Part shown: positions 27,758-35,322 of the stretch, piece by piece | Layout of the letters: each line of letters opens with the position of its first letter | Position numbering within the stretch: the stretch's first letter is position 1 | Assembly: GCF_003330845.1 (NCBI RefSeq) | Contig: NZ_CP026121.1 | Location: 1,779,501-1,843,500 of the forward strand | Direction: 5' to 3' | Length of the DNA: 64,000 nucleotides | Source: Streptomyces sp. Go-475 | GTDB lineage: Bacteria; Actinomycetota; Actinomycetes; Streptomycetales; Streptomycetaceae | Made by a program: the position numbers and the translations under genes | Notes under the pieces: model-generated | Told to the model about the DNA's origin: nothing | Databases searched by the model: none | The model's input: the letters and a program-made list of their open reading frames with translations, nothing else

Positions 27758-28666
27758 ATGACGACCATCACCGACACCACCACCGGTATCCCGGACCTCT
27801 ACCCCAGCCGCGGCGCCACCGAGGTGCTGACCCCGCGTCAGGACCCGGTCGTCTGGGGCGCGCCGGACGCGCCCGGCCCGATCGATCCGGCCGACCTGCT
27901 GTCCTACGAGCGCGACGGCTTCCTCGCCATCGACCAGCTCATCACGGACGACGAGGTCGCCGTCTACCGCAACGAGCTGAACCGGCTGGTGAACGACCCG
28001 GACATCCGTGCCGACGAGCGGTCGATCGTCGAGCCGAAGTCCAAGGAGATCCGCTCGGTCTTCGAGGTCCACAAGATCAGCAAGGTCTTCGCCGACCTGG
28101 TCCGTGACGAGCGGGTCGTCGGCCGGGCCCGGCAGATCCTCGGCTCGGACGTCTACGTCCACCAGTCGCGGATCAACGTCAAGCCGGGCTTCGGGGCGAG
28201 TGGCTTCTACTGGCACTCGGACTTCGAGACCTGGCACGCCGAGGACGGTCTGCCGCGGATGCGTACGGTGTCGGTCTCGATCGCGCTGACCGAGAACTAC
28301 GACACCAACGGCGGTCTCATGATCATGCCGGGGTCGCACAAGACGTTCCTCGGGTGCGCGGGGGCCACGCCGAAGGACAACTACAAGAAGTCGCTGCAGA
28401 TGCAGGACGCCGGGACGCCCTCCGACGAGGCGCTGACCCAGCTGGCCTCGCAGCACGGCATCAAGTTGTTCACGGGCAAGGCCGGTTCGGCGACCTGGTT
28501 CGACTGCAACTGCATGCACGGCTCGGGCGACAACATCACGCCGTTCCCGCGCAGCAACGTGTTCATCGTGTTCAACAGCGTGGAGAACCCGGCGGTGGAG
28601 CCGTTCGCGGCACCGGTGCGCCGCCCGGAGTTCATCGGGGCGCGGGACTTCACGCCGGTGCGGTGA
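27758..28666 (+). CDS. ectD: Ectoine 5-hydroxylase EctD
   Basis: A 302-residue non-haem Fe(II)/2-oxoglutarate dioxygenase that makes 5-hydroxyectoine. The iron ligands are visible as His153 and Asp155 in FYWHSDFETWHAEDG and His254 in CMHGSGDN; the consensus FYWHSDFETWHAEDGMP region is characteristic. The length is normal. The last residues IGARDFTPVR are odd in that their codons, the stop and a hairpin recur four more times downstream at about 80-bp steps. As the last gene of the operon it should be expressed with ectABC. Confidence 0.97.
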   Translation: MTTITDTTTGIPDLYPSRGATEVLTPRQDPVVWGAPDAPGPIDPADLLSYERDGFLAIDQLITDDEVAVYRNELNRLVNDPDIRADERSIVEPKSKEIRSVFEVHKISKVFADLVRDERVVGRARQILGSDVYVHQSRINVKPGFGASGFYWHSDFETWHAEDGLPRMRTVSVSIALTENYDTNGGLMIMPGSHKTFLGCAGATPKDNYKKSLQMQDAGTPSDEALTQLASQHGIKLFTGKAGSATWFDCNCMHGSGDNITPFPRSNVFIVFNSVENPAVEPFAAPVRRPEFIGARDFTPVR

Positions 28667-28990
28667 GCGACCCCCGGCCGGGGGTCCGGGGGTCGCCCCC
28701 GGAGAACACAGCATCGGGGCACGGGACTTCACGCCGGTGCGGTGAGCGAGCCCCCCGGCCGGGGGCCCGGAGGTCGCCCCCCGGAGAACACAGCATCGGG
28801 GCACGGGACTTCACGCCAGTGCGGTGAGCGAGCCCCCCGGCCGGGGGCCCGGAGGTCGCCCCCCGGAGAACACAGCATCGGGGCACGGGACTTCACGCCA
28901 GTGCGGTGAGCGAGCCCCGGCCGGGGGCCCGGAGGTCGCCCCCCGGAGAACACAGCATCGGGGCACGGGACTTCATTCCGGTGCGGTGAG
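28634..28990 (+). repeat. Tandem repeats of the ectD tail and its hairpin (about 80 bp, 5 starts)
   Basis: The string ATCGGGGC(G/A)CGGGACTTCA begins at 28634 (inside ectD), 28713, 28795, 28877 and 28957, giving steps of 79, 82, 82 and 80 bp. Each complete unit re-creates the ectD end (GARDFTPVR and stop), then GAGCGA, a GC-rich palindromic stretch and GGAGAACACAGC. The last copy ends in CATTCCGGTGCGGTGAGCG and breaks off. The hairpin in copy 1 is near perfect, later copies carry paired changes (GAGCC... in place of GACCC). Confidence 0.95.
28667..28696 (+). terminator. GC hairpin directly after the ectD stop
   Basis: GCGACCCCC pairs with GGGGGTCGC around a 12-nt interior that itself can form CCGG pairing. 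It starts on the base after the ectD stop codon and is the first of the repeated copies. It is likely to stop or stabilise the ectABCD transcript. Confidence 0.65.
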
Positions 28991-29046
28991 CGCTGCTCGC
29001 CGGTGAAGTGACCGCCGCACGGTGAAGTGACCGTGTGACACAGCTG

Positions 29047-29093
29047 CCGGGTGGGGCCTCCTCGTGTGGGACGGGAGGCCCCACCCGGTTTTT
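29047..29093 (+). terminator. Rho-independent terminator after the ectD repeats
   Basis: CCGGGTGGGGCCTCC pairs with GGGAGGCCCCACCCGG around a loop of about 11 nt and is followed by TTTTT. It is the clearest intrinsic terminator of the window. It ends the ectABCD transcript after the repeat array and lies eight bases from the end of the convergent PLP enzyme gene. The 28667-29100 gap is filled by the repeats and this hairpin, with a short duplicated CGGTGAAGTGACCG (29001 and 29019) between. Confidence 0.85.
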
Positions 29094-29100
29094 CACGCCT

Positions 29101-30153
29101 TCACGCCTTCAGGGCGTCCAGGAGCCGGTCGACGTCCGCCGCCGTGTTGTACAGGTGGAACCCGGCGCGCAGGTTCCCCGCCCGGTCGGACACCTCGATG
29201 CCCGCCCGGCTCAGCTCCTCCTGCCGGTGGCCGAGCCCCGGCACGGACACGATCGCCGACCCCGGCGAGGGCACCGGCGCGTGGCCCAGTTCGGCCAGCC
29301 CGGCGCGGAAGCGGTCCGCGAGGGCGACGTCGTGGGCGTGGACGGCGTCGACGCCGATCTCCTCGATCAGCTCCAGGGAGGCGCGCAGCCCGGCGTAGCT
29401 GAAGAGGGACGGGCTGATGTCGAACCGCCGTGCCGAGTCGGCGAGTTGCTCGACGGGGCCGTAGCAGCTCTCCCAGGGGACCTCACCGGCGACCCATCCG
29501 GCGAGCAGCGGGGTGAGCCCGCCGAAGTCCCGCGGGGCGACGAAGAACGCGGCCCCGTGCGGCCCCAGGAGCCATTTGAAGCCGACGGCGGCGAGGAAGT
29601 CGTCCGCGTCGGCGTCCATCGGCAGCCAGCCCGCGGACTGGGAGGCGTCGACGTAGGTGCGGGCGCCGTGCGCCCGGGCGGCCTCGCGCACGGCGGGCAG
29701 GTCGGCGAGGCGGCCGTCGGCGGACTGGACGGTGCTGACCGCGACGAGCGCGGTGCCGGGCCGGACGGACTCGGCGAGCCGCTCCAGGGGGACGGCCCGC
29801 ACCTTGAGGTCGCCGCGCGCGTGGAACGGGTGCACCAGGGAGGCGAAGTCTCCCTCCACCGTGAGGACTTCGGCGCCGGCGGGCAGGGCGGCGGCGATCA
29901 GCCCGCCGTACTCGGCGATCGAGGCCCCGGTCGCGACGCGCTCGGCCGGCACGCCGGCGAGCCGGGCGAAGCAGGCGCGGACGATCTCCACGTTCTCGTA
30001 CAGGGGACCGATGGGCGTGCCGTCGGCGCGCATCCGCACCGCCTCGTGCAGGGCGGTGACGGTACGGGCGGGCAGGAGCCCGTTGCTCGCGGTGTTGAGG
30101 TAGCTGCGCTTCGGGGCGAACTCGGCACGGACGAGGTTCTCGAAGGTCTCCAT
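29101..30153 (-). CDS. Class V PLP-dependent aminotransferase/kynureninase-like enzyme
   Basis: A 350-residue enzyme starting METFENLVRAEFAPKRSYLNTASNG. The PLP lysine sits in FLAAVGFKWLLGPHGAAFF, the cofactor Asp in TYVDASQSAGWLPMD, and substrate loop motifs in ATGASIAEYGGLIAAALP. It belongs to the broad cysteine desulfurase/isopenicillin epimerase branch of class V; the reaction is unknown. I chose the ATG at 30153; an upstream start at 30189 would add 12 residues without a better ribosome-binding site. Confidence 0.8.
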   Translation of the reverse strand: METFENLVRAEFAPKRSYLNTASNGLLPARTVTALHEAVRMRADGTPIGPLYENVEIVRACFARLAGVPAERVATGASIAEYGGLIAAALPAGAEVLTVEGDFASLVHPFHARGDLKVRAVPLERLAESVRPGTALVAVSTVQSADGRLADLPAVREAARAHGARTYVDASQSAGWLPMDADADDFLAAVGFKWLLGPHGAAFFVAPRDFGGLTPLLAGWVAGEVPWESCYGPVEQLADSARRFDISPSLFSYAGLRASLELIEEIGVDAVHAHDVALADRFRAGLAELGHAPVPSPGSAIVSVPGLGHRQEELSRAGIEVSDRAGNLRAGFHLYNTAADVDRLLDALKA

Positions 30154-30248
30154 GGGACCACTGTGCGGCCCCCGGATCTCCCCGTCCATTGCCGATTTCT
30201 GCGTGATGTCGCTAAGGAACGCTTATATATGCGCTCCGAGCTGCGCGT

Positions 30249-30971
30249 TCAGCGCTGGGGCACCGCGCAGCCGTCCGGGCCGCAGGCGTCGGCGCCGCCG
30301 GCCTCGCCGCCATCGACGATCTTCAGCGGCGCGCGCTCGCCGTACGCCTGGGTCAGGGCCTGGGCGAAGACCTCGGCGGGCTGGGCGCCGGAGACGCCGT
30401 ACTTGCGGTCGAGCACGAAGAACGGCACACCGCTCGCGCCGAGCTGCGCGGCCTCGCGCTCGTCGGCCCGCACCTCGGCGGCGTACGCCTCCGGGTCGGC
30501 GAGCACCGCGCGAGCGGCCCCCTCCTCCAGCCCGGCGGCGACGGCCAGCTCCACGAGCCGCTCGTCGTCGTTGAACACCGAGCGCTCCTCGGCGAAGTTG
30601 GCCCGGTACAGCAGGTCGAGCAGCTGCTCCTGGCGGCCCCGCTCCTTGGCGAAGTGGAGCAGGCGGTGCATGTCGAAGGTGCTGCCGTGGTCGCGGCCGC
30701 GGGTGCGGTAGTCGAGGCCCTCGGCGGCGGCCTGGGCGCCCAGGTTGTCCTCGCCCGCCTCGGCCTGGGCCGCGCTCATCCCGTACTTCCTGGTGAGCAT
30801 CGTGATCACGGGCTGGATGTCGTCCTTGGCGCGGCCCGGGTCCAGCTCGAAGGAGCGGTGCACCACCTCGACGTCGTCGCGGTGCGGGAAGTCCCGCAGC
30901 GCCTTCTCGAAGCGGGCTTTGCCCACGTAGCACCAGGGGCAGGCGATGTCGCTCCAGATCTCGACGCGCAT
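30249..30971 (-). CDS. DsbA-family (FrnE-like) oxidoreductase
   Basis: A 240-residue thioredoxin-fold protein. MRVEIWSDIACPWCYVGKARFEKAL carries the CPWC active site near residues 11-14, and the middle is the all-helical insertion typical of FrnE/HCCA isomerase-type proteins (RDHGSTFDMHRLLHFAKERG). The cis-Pro loop is ASGVPFFVLDRKYGVSGAQ. No signal peptide is present, so it acts in the cytoplasm. The C-terminus has an extra Cys pair (ADACGPDGCAVPQR). The ATG at 30971 has GGAGAG; a longer frame is unlikely. Confidence 0.85.
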   Translation of the reverse strand: MRVEIWSDIACPWCYVGKARFEKALRDFPHRDDVEVVHRSFELDPGRAKDDIQPVITMLTRKYGMSAAQAEAGEDNLGAQAAAEGLDYRTRGRDHGSTFDMHRLLHFAKERGRQEQLLDLLYRANFAEERSVFNDDERLVELAVAAGLEEGAARAVLADPEAYAAEVRADEREAAQLGASGVPFFVLDRKYGVSGAQPAEVFAQALTQAYGERAPLKIVDGGEAGGADACGPDGCAVPQR

Positions 30972-31045
30972 GTGTCGGCTCTCTCCAGGTCGTACGGGTA
31001 CGGAGACTCCCTCCGCCGGGTGCATGAACATTCAAGCAGCGTGGT

Positions 31046-31552
31046 TCATTCCCCGGGCACCGTGAAGCGCAGCCGGAGGTGGTGGTCGTCCGGACCGGCC
31101 GGATGCTCCGGGTCGGGGACCCAGCCCTGGCGGGCGTAGAAGCCCTGCGCCCGCTCGTTGCCCGTGTGCACCTCGAGCACGGCAGCGCGCACGCCGTCGA
31201 CCCGCCACTCCTCCACGCAGGCGGTGTGCAGGGCCGTCCCGATGCCGGACCGCCACCGGTCCGGGTCGACGTGGAACTGGAGCAGCGTGACGACGCCCGA
31301 CGCATCCCCGTCCGGCCTGCGGAAGCAGGCGATGCCGACCATGCGGCCGTCGCGCACCGCGCACAGCACCCGCCCGCCGGGCCGCGCGATCGCCTCCCGC
31401 CACCGGGCCCGCCAGTCGGCCCCGTCGTCCGGGAAGCCGTCCGGGTAGTACGTGGCCCGGGCCCGCCGGTGCAGCGCGGCGACCTCCTCGGCCTCGGCGG
31501 GCAGAACGGTCCTGATGACCAGGGGTGCGTCGGTTCGGCTCTCTTCGATCAT
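31046..31552 (-). CDS. GNAT family N-acetyltransferase
   Basis: A 168-residue acetyltransferase. Residues 11-42 (VIRTVLPAEAEEVAALHRRA) open the fold, and QFHVDPDRWRSGIGTALHTACVEE is acetyl-CoA motif A (R-x-x-G-x-G type). VLEVHTGNERAQGFYARQGWV is motif B. The substrate cannot be told from the sequence. It lies 74 bp upstream of the DsbA-like gene on the same strand and may be cotranscribed with it. Confidence 0.85.
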   Translation of the reverse strand: MIEESRTDAPLVIRTVLPAEAEEVAALHRRARATYYPDGFPDDGADWRARWREAIARPGGRVLCAVRDGRMVGIACFRRPDGDASGVVTLLQFHVDPDRWRSGIGTALHTACVEEWRVDGVRAAVLEVHTGNERAQGFYARQGWVPDPEHPAGPDDHHLRLRFTVPGE

Positions 31553-31607
31553 GCCGCGGAGGACGTGCCCGGCTGCGGCGCGGTTCCCAGCCGGCCGCGG
31601 CGGGCGT

Positions 31608-32216
31608 TCAGCTGCCGTCCCTCAGGTCCTTCGGCCACTCCGGACGGAACTCGATGTGGTCGTACGTCACCACGCAGCCCTCCCCCATCGGCGACTGGGC
31701 CATGAAGCCGACCAGGGCCGCGCCCGTCTCCTTCTCGTCGCCGAGGGTGAAGAGGCGGACGAAGGTCCACCGTTCACCGTCGCGGGAGGCGTGGAAGGCG
31801 AACGCGCGGCCCGTGCGGCTCACCCGGAGCCAGACGGAACTGCCGTCGACGGTGAAGGAGTTGGCGTCGTCCGAGTGCCCCCGGGTGACGACCGTGCAGA
31901 CGGTGGGGACGTCCGGGGAGTACTCCAGGCAGAGCTTCGCCCAGGCCCGCTCCGCCACGTGGACGTAGAGCACCCCGGCGTCGAAGGCCGCGCCGAATCC
32001 GACCGTGACCTTGGCGATCAGCTGGAAGTCCCCTTCGGGCGCCCCCAGCAGCCGCGGCGCGTCGGAGGCGGGGTCCAGCCCCTCCCCGGTCGGCGGCACG
32101 AACCGGTCCTGCCGCGCCCCGGCCCAGCCGGTGAGGACCCCGTCCTCGTAGGACCAGTGCCCGTCGGGCCCGTAAGAGCGCAGGCCGAAAGGAAGTTCGG
32201 AGATGTGCAGATCCAT
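31608..32216 (-). CDS. DUF1349 (concanavalin A-like) protein
   Basis: A 202-residue protein starting MDLHISELPFGLRSYGPDGHW. The body (DFQLIAKVTVGFGAAFDAGVLYVHVAERAWAKLCLEYSPD and VWLRVSRTGRAFAFHASRDGERWTFVRLF) is the DUF1349/regulator-of-arabinose-like jelly-roll with a carbohydrate-binding flavour; similar folds follow GH43 catalytic domains. No signal peptide is present. The ATG at 32216 has GGAAGAG upstream. It lies 55 bp from the GNAT gene. A dispersed intergenic element sits just upstream. Confidence 0.8.
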   Translation of the reverse strand: MDLHISELPFGLRSYGPDGHWSYEDGVLTGWAGARQDRFVPPTGEGLDPASDAPRLLGAPEGDFQLIAKVTVGFGAAFDAGVLYVHVAERAWAKLCLEYSPDVPTVCTVVTRGHSDDANSFTVDGSSVWLRVSRTGRAFAFHASRDGERWTFVRLFTLGDEKETGAALVGFMAQSPMGEGCVVTYDHIEFRPEWPKDLRDGS

Positions 32217-32244
32217 TCGACCCACTCTTCCAGGTTCGGCTTCC

Positions 32245-32290
32245 AGGGGCGCGGGGAACTGCGTGACAAGCCACGACGAACCCGCGCCCC
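32245..32290 (+). repeat. Dispersed Streptomyces intergenic element, copy 1
   Basis: AGGGGCGCGGGGAACTGCGT followed by GACAAGCCACGACGAACCCGC, between the DUF1349 start and the dehydrogenase stop. Closely related copies occur at 53547 and, reversed, at 63797. From memory such elements are common between genes in Streptomyces; their function is not known to me. Confidence 0.75.
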
Positions 32291-32316
32291 GCACACTCAC
32301 CGCACCCCTACGGCGC

Positions 32317-33846
32317 TTATCGCTCCAGCCGCCCGTTGAACCGCCGCGGCAGCCCCAGCGGGTTCTCGTCCCGCAGCTCGGCCGGCAGCAGCGCCTCGGG
32401 CGCGTTCTGATAAGCAACCGGCCGCAGCCACCGCTCGATCGCCGTCCCGCCCACCGACGTGGACGTCGACGTCGTGGCCGGGTACGGCCCCCCGTGGTGC
32501 TGCGCCGGCGCGACGGCAACCCCCGTCGGCCAGCCGTTCACCAGCACACGCCCGGCCAGCGGCGTCAGCTCCTGCAGCAGCTCCGCGCCGCGGCCCTCAC
32601 CCGCCGCCTCCTCCTCGGACAGCTGCACCGTCGCCGTGAGGTTGCCCGGCAGCCGCGACAGCACGGCCTTCACCTCGGCCTCGTCCTCGTAGCGGGCCAC
32701 CACGGTGACCGGCCCGAAGCACTCCTCCAGGAGCAGGTCGTGCTCGCCCTCCTGGGCCAGCCTGCTCGCCGGGACGGTGAGGAAGCCCGCGCTGACGGTG
32801 TGCTCGCCGCCCGCGCCGGGCGTGACCGGGGATTCGACGTCGGGCAGCTCGGCCCGCTCGGCGACGCCCGCGACGAAGTTGTCGCGCATGCGGTGGTCGA
32901 GCAGGACCCCGGCGTCGGTGTCGCTGACGGCGTCGGTCAGGGACTTCAGCAGGGCGTCACCGGCGGCGCCGGACGGCGCGAGCACCAGGCCCGGCTTCAC
33001 GCAGAACTGGCCTACGCCGAGCGTCATGGAACCGGCGAGGCCCGAGCCGATCGCCTCGGCGCGCTCGGCGGCGGCGGCCTCGGTGACGACGACCGGGTTC
33101 AGGGAGCCCAGCTCGCCGTGGAAGGGGATCGGCACCGGACGCGCGGCCGCCGCGTCGAACAGCGCGCGTCCACCGCGCACCGACCCGGTGAAGCCGGCCG
33201 CCGCGACCAGCGGGTGCTTGATCAGCTCGACACCGGCCTCGAAGCCGTGGACCAGGCCGACGACGCCCTCGGGGATGTCGTGCCGGGCGGCGGCGCGGCG
33301 CAGCACCTTGGCGACGTACTCGGACAGGGCCGGGTGGTCCGGGTGGGCCTTGACGACGACGGGGCAGCCGGCCGCGAGGGCGCTCGCGGTGTCGCCGCCG
33401 GCGACCGAGAAGGCGAAGGGGAAGTTCGAGGCCGAGTACACGGCGACGACGCCGAGGGGCACCTTGTAGCGGCGCAGGTCCGGGATCGGCGGGGTGGCCG
33501 TGTCGTCGGGGTGGTTGATGACGACGTCGAGGAAGGCGCCCTCGTCGACGATGTCGGCGAAGGCCCGCAGCTGGTAGCAGGTGCGGGCGAGCTCGCCGGT
33601 CAGCCGGACCGGGCCGAGCGCGGTCTCGGCGTCGGCGGTCTCGACGAGTCCGTCCTTGGCCGCCTGAAGCTCCTCGGCGGCGCTGCGCAGGAAGGCCGCG
33701 CGGACCGTGCGGTCGGCGAGGGCGCCGCGCACCTCGTGCGCGGCGCGGACGGCGGCGTCCACCTCCTGGGCTGTGGCCTCCACCGCAACCTGTTCACGCT
33801 GCTTCCCGGTTCGGGGGTCGACACTCCAGACTGGTGCTGCTGCCAC
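32317..33846 (-). CDS. NAD(P)-dependent 2-oxoglutarate semialdehyde-type aldehyde dehydrogenase
   Basis: A 509-residue aldehyde dehydrogenase of the 2,5-dioxovalerate (alpha-ketoglutaric semialdehyde) group. VPLGVVAVYSASNFPFAFSVAGGDTASALAAGCPVVVKAHPDHP is the cofactor region, AAAGFTGSVRGGRALFDAAA the Rossmann motif, PFHGELGSLNPVVV the general-base Glu region and VGQFCVKPGLVLAPSG the active-site Cys. Such enzymes end the oxidative hexarate, pentose and hydroxyproline routes. I chose the GTG at 33846 because GGAGGGA lies 6-12 bases upstream; an ATG at 33888 is possible. It is divergent from the IclR regulator. Confidence 0.88.
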   Translation of the reverse strand: MAAAPVWSVDPRTGKQREQVAVEATAQEVDAAVRAAHEVRGALADRTVRAAFLRSAAEELQAAKDGLVETADAETALGPVRLTGELARTCYQLRAFADIVDEGAFLDVVINHPDDTATPPIPDLRRYKVPLGVVAVYSASNFPFAFSVAGGDTASALAAGCPVVVKAHPDHPALSEYVAKVLRRAAARHDIPEGVVGLVHGFEAGVELIKHPLVAAAGFTGSVRGGRALFDAAAARPVPIPFHGELGSLNPVVVTEAAAAERAEAIGSGLAGSMTLGVGQFCVKPGLVLAPSGAAGDALLKSLTDAVSDTDAGVLLDHRMRDNFVAGVAERAELPDVESPVTPGAGGEHTVSAGFLTVPASRLAQEGEHDLLLEECFGPVTVVARYEDEAEVKAVLSRLPGNLTATVQLSEEEAAGEGRGAELLQELTPLAGRVLVNGWPTGVAVAPAQHHGGPYPATTSTSTSVGGTAIERWLRPVAYQNAPEALLPAELRDENPLGLPRRFNGRLER

Positions 33847-33899
33847 CGCGGGTCCCTCCACACATGTAATGCCGCAGTACTGGGTCATCCACCAGGGAC

Positions 33900-33915
33900 G
33901 TTCGATATACTGAAC
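33900..33915. promoter_or_regulatory. Candidate IclR operator
   Basis: GTTCGATATACTGAAC is an imperfect palindrome (GTTC/GAAC arms, AT-rich centre) between the divergent dehydrogenase and iclR-type genes, about 54 bp before the dehydrogenase and 64 bp before the regulator start. IclR proteins bind such palindromes in shared promoter regions, so it may repress both genes until a catabolic intermediate binds. Confidence 0.55.
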
Positions 33916-33978
33916 GCTGTCTCTGATGATGAATATGCTGTGGAGACTATTTCCCGTCGAACGAAGGGGTCAAGGGCG

Positions 33979-34752
33979 ATGTCGGCTGGCGAGACGGGCG
34001 GCGGGGCGCAGGTCAAGTCCGCGGTGAGAACGGTTGAACTGCTCGAATACTTCGCCGGGCGTCCCGGTATGCACTCCCTGGCCTCGGTCCAGGAGGCCGT
34101 CGGGTACCCGAAGTCCAGTCTCTACATGCTGCTGCGCACCCTGGTCGAGCTGGGCTGGGTGGAGACGGACGCGACGGGCACGCGGTACGGCATCGGGGTG
34201 CGGGCCCTGCTGGTCGGCACCTCCTACATCGACGGCGACGAGGTCGTGGCGGCGGCCCGGCCGACGCTGGACCGGCTCTCGGACGACACGACGGAGACGA
34301 TCCACCTGGCCCGTCTGGACGGCACGAACGTCGTCTACCTCGCCACCCGCCAGTCGCAGCACTACCTGCGGCCCTTCACCCGGGTCGGCCGCCGGCTGCC
34401 CGCGCACTCGACGTCCCTCGGCAAGGCGCTGCTGAGCACCTACTCGGACGAGCAGGTCCGCAAGATGCTCCCGGAGACGCTGCCGGCGCTGACGGAGAAC
34501 ACGATCACCGACCGGGAGAAGCTCATCGAGGAGCTGCACCAGGTCCGCGAGCAGGGCTTCGCCGTGGACCGGGAGGAGAACACGCTGGGGCTGCGCTGCT
34601 TCGGTGTGGCGATCCCGTACCGCACGCCGGCGCGCGACGCGATCAGCTGCTCGGTGCCGGTGGCGCGGCTCACGCCGGCGCACGAACAGCTGGTGAAGGA
34701 CGCGCTGTTCGACGCGCGGGACCGGCTGACCCTCGCGACGCGGAGGCTCTGA
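33979..34752 (+). CDS. IclR family transcriptional regulator
   Basis: A 257-residue regulator with an N-terminal winged helix-turn-helix (VKSAVRTVELLEYFAGRPGMHSLASVQEAVGYPKSSLYMLLRTLVELGWVE) and the C-terminal IclR effector domain (LDRLSDDTTETIHLARLDGTNVVYLATRQS, FAVDREENTLGLRCFGVAIPY). ATG at 33979 was chosen; AAGGGG lies close upstream. It is divergent from the semialdehyde dehydrogenase and probably controls it through the palindrome between them. The effector is likely a sugar acid or keto acid. Confidence 0.92.
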   Translation: MSAGETGGGAQVKSAVRTVELLEYFAGRPGMHSLASVQEAVGYPKSSLYMLLRTLVELGWVETDATGTRYGIGVRALLVGTSYIDGDEVVAAARPTLDRLSDDTTETIHLARLDGTNVVYLATRQSQHYLRPFTRVGRRLPAHSTSLGKALLSTYSDEQVRKMLPETLPALTENTITDREKLIEELHQVREQGFAVDREENTLGLRCFGVAIPYRTPARDAISCSVPVARLTPAHEQLVKDALFDARDRLTLATRRL

Positions 34753-34756
34753 ATCC

Positions 34757-35227
34757 ATGGAGGTCGCACTCCGACCCGTCCACGACAGCGACCTGCCGGT
34801 GTTCTTCCGGCAGATGAACGACCCCGAGTCCCTGCACCTGGCGGCCTTCACCGCCAAGGACCCCGCCGACCGGGCCGCCTTCGACGCCCACTGGGCGAAG
34901 ATCCGGTCCTCGTCCGACGTGGCGCGGACCGTCCTGGCCGACGGCGACGTGGTCGGCCACGCGGCGGTGTACGGGGAGCCGGGCGAACGCGAGGTGACGT
35001 ACTGGGTCGATCGCGCCTACTGGGGGAAGGGCATCGCCACGGCGGCCCTGCGGGCGCTGCTGGCCGAGGTGCCCGAGCGTCCCCTGTACGCCCGGGCGGC
35101 GTCGGACAACGCGGGCTCGCTCCGCGTCCTGGAGAAGTGCGGGTTCCGCGCCTCGGCCACGGCCCGGGGCTACGCGCGGGCCCGGGGCGCCGAGATCGAC
35201 GAGACGGTGCTGATCCTGGAGGGCTGA
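34757..35227 (+). CDS. RimJ/RimL-like GNAT acetyltransferase
   Basis: A 156-residue acetyltransferase. MEVALRPVHDSDLPVFFRQMNDPES opens the fold, VTYWVDRAYWGKGIATAALRALL is the acetyl-CoA-binding motif A, and ARAASDNAGSLRVLEKCGFRASATARGYARARG is the RimJ/L type. It starts five bases after the IclR stop, so it is probably cotranscribed with it, though no functional link is evident. The target amine is unknown. Confidence 0.85.
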   Translation: MEVALRPVHDSDLPVFFRQMNDPESLHLAAFTAKDPADRAAFDAHWAKIRSSSDVARTVLADGDVVGHAAVYGEPGEREVTYWVDRAYWGKGIATAALRALLAEVPERPLYARAASDNAGSLRVLEKCGFRASATARGYARARGAEIDETVLILEG

Positions 35228-35322
35228 GCCGCCCGGGGTCGAGCCGTTCTCCCCCGTCCGGCGGAGGGGGATCGTCGCCGCGCAGGAGGTGCCGCCGGTC
35301 CGCCGCGCGGGAGCCTGATCGC

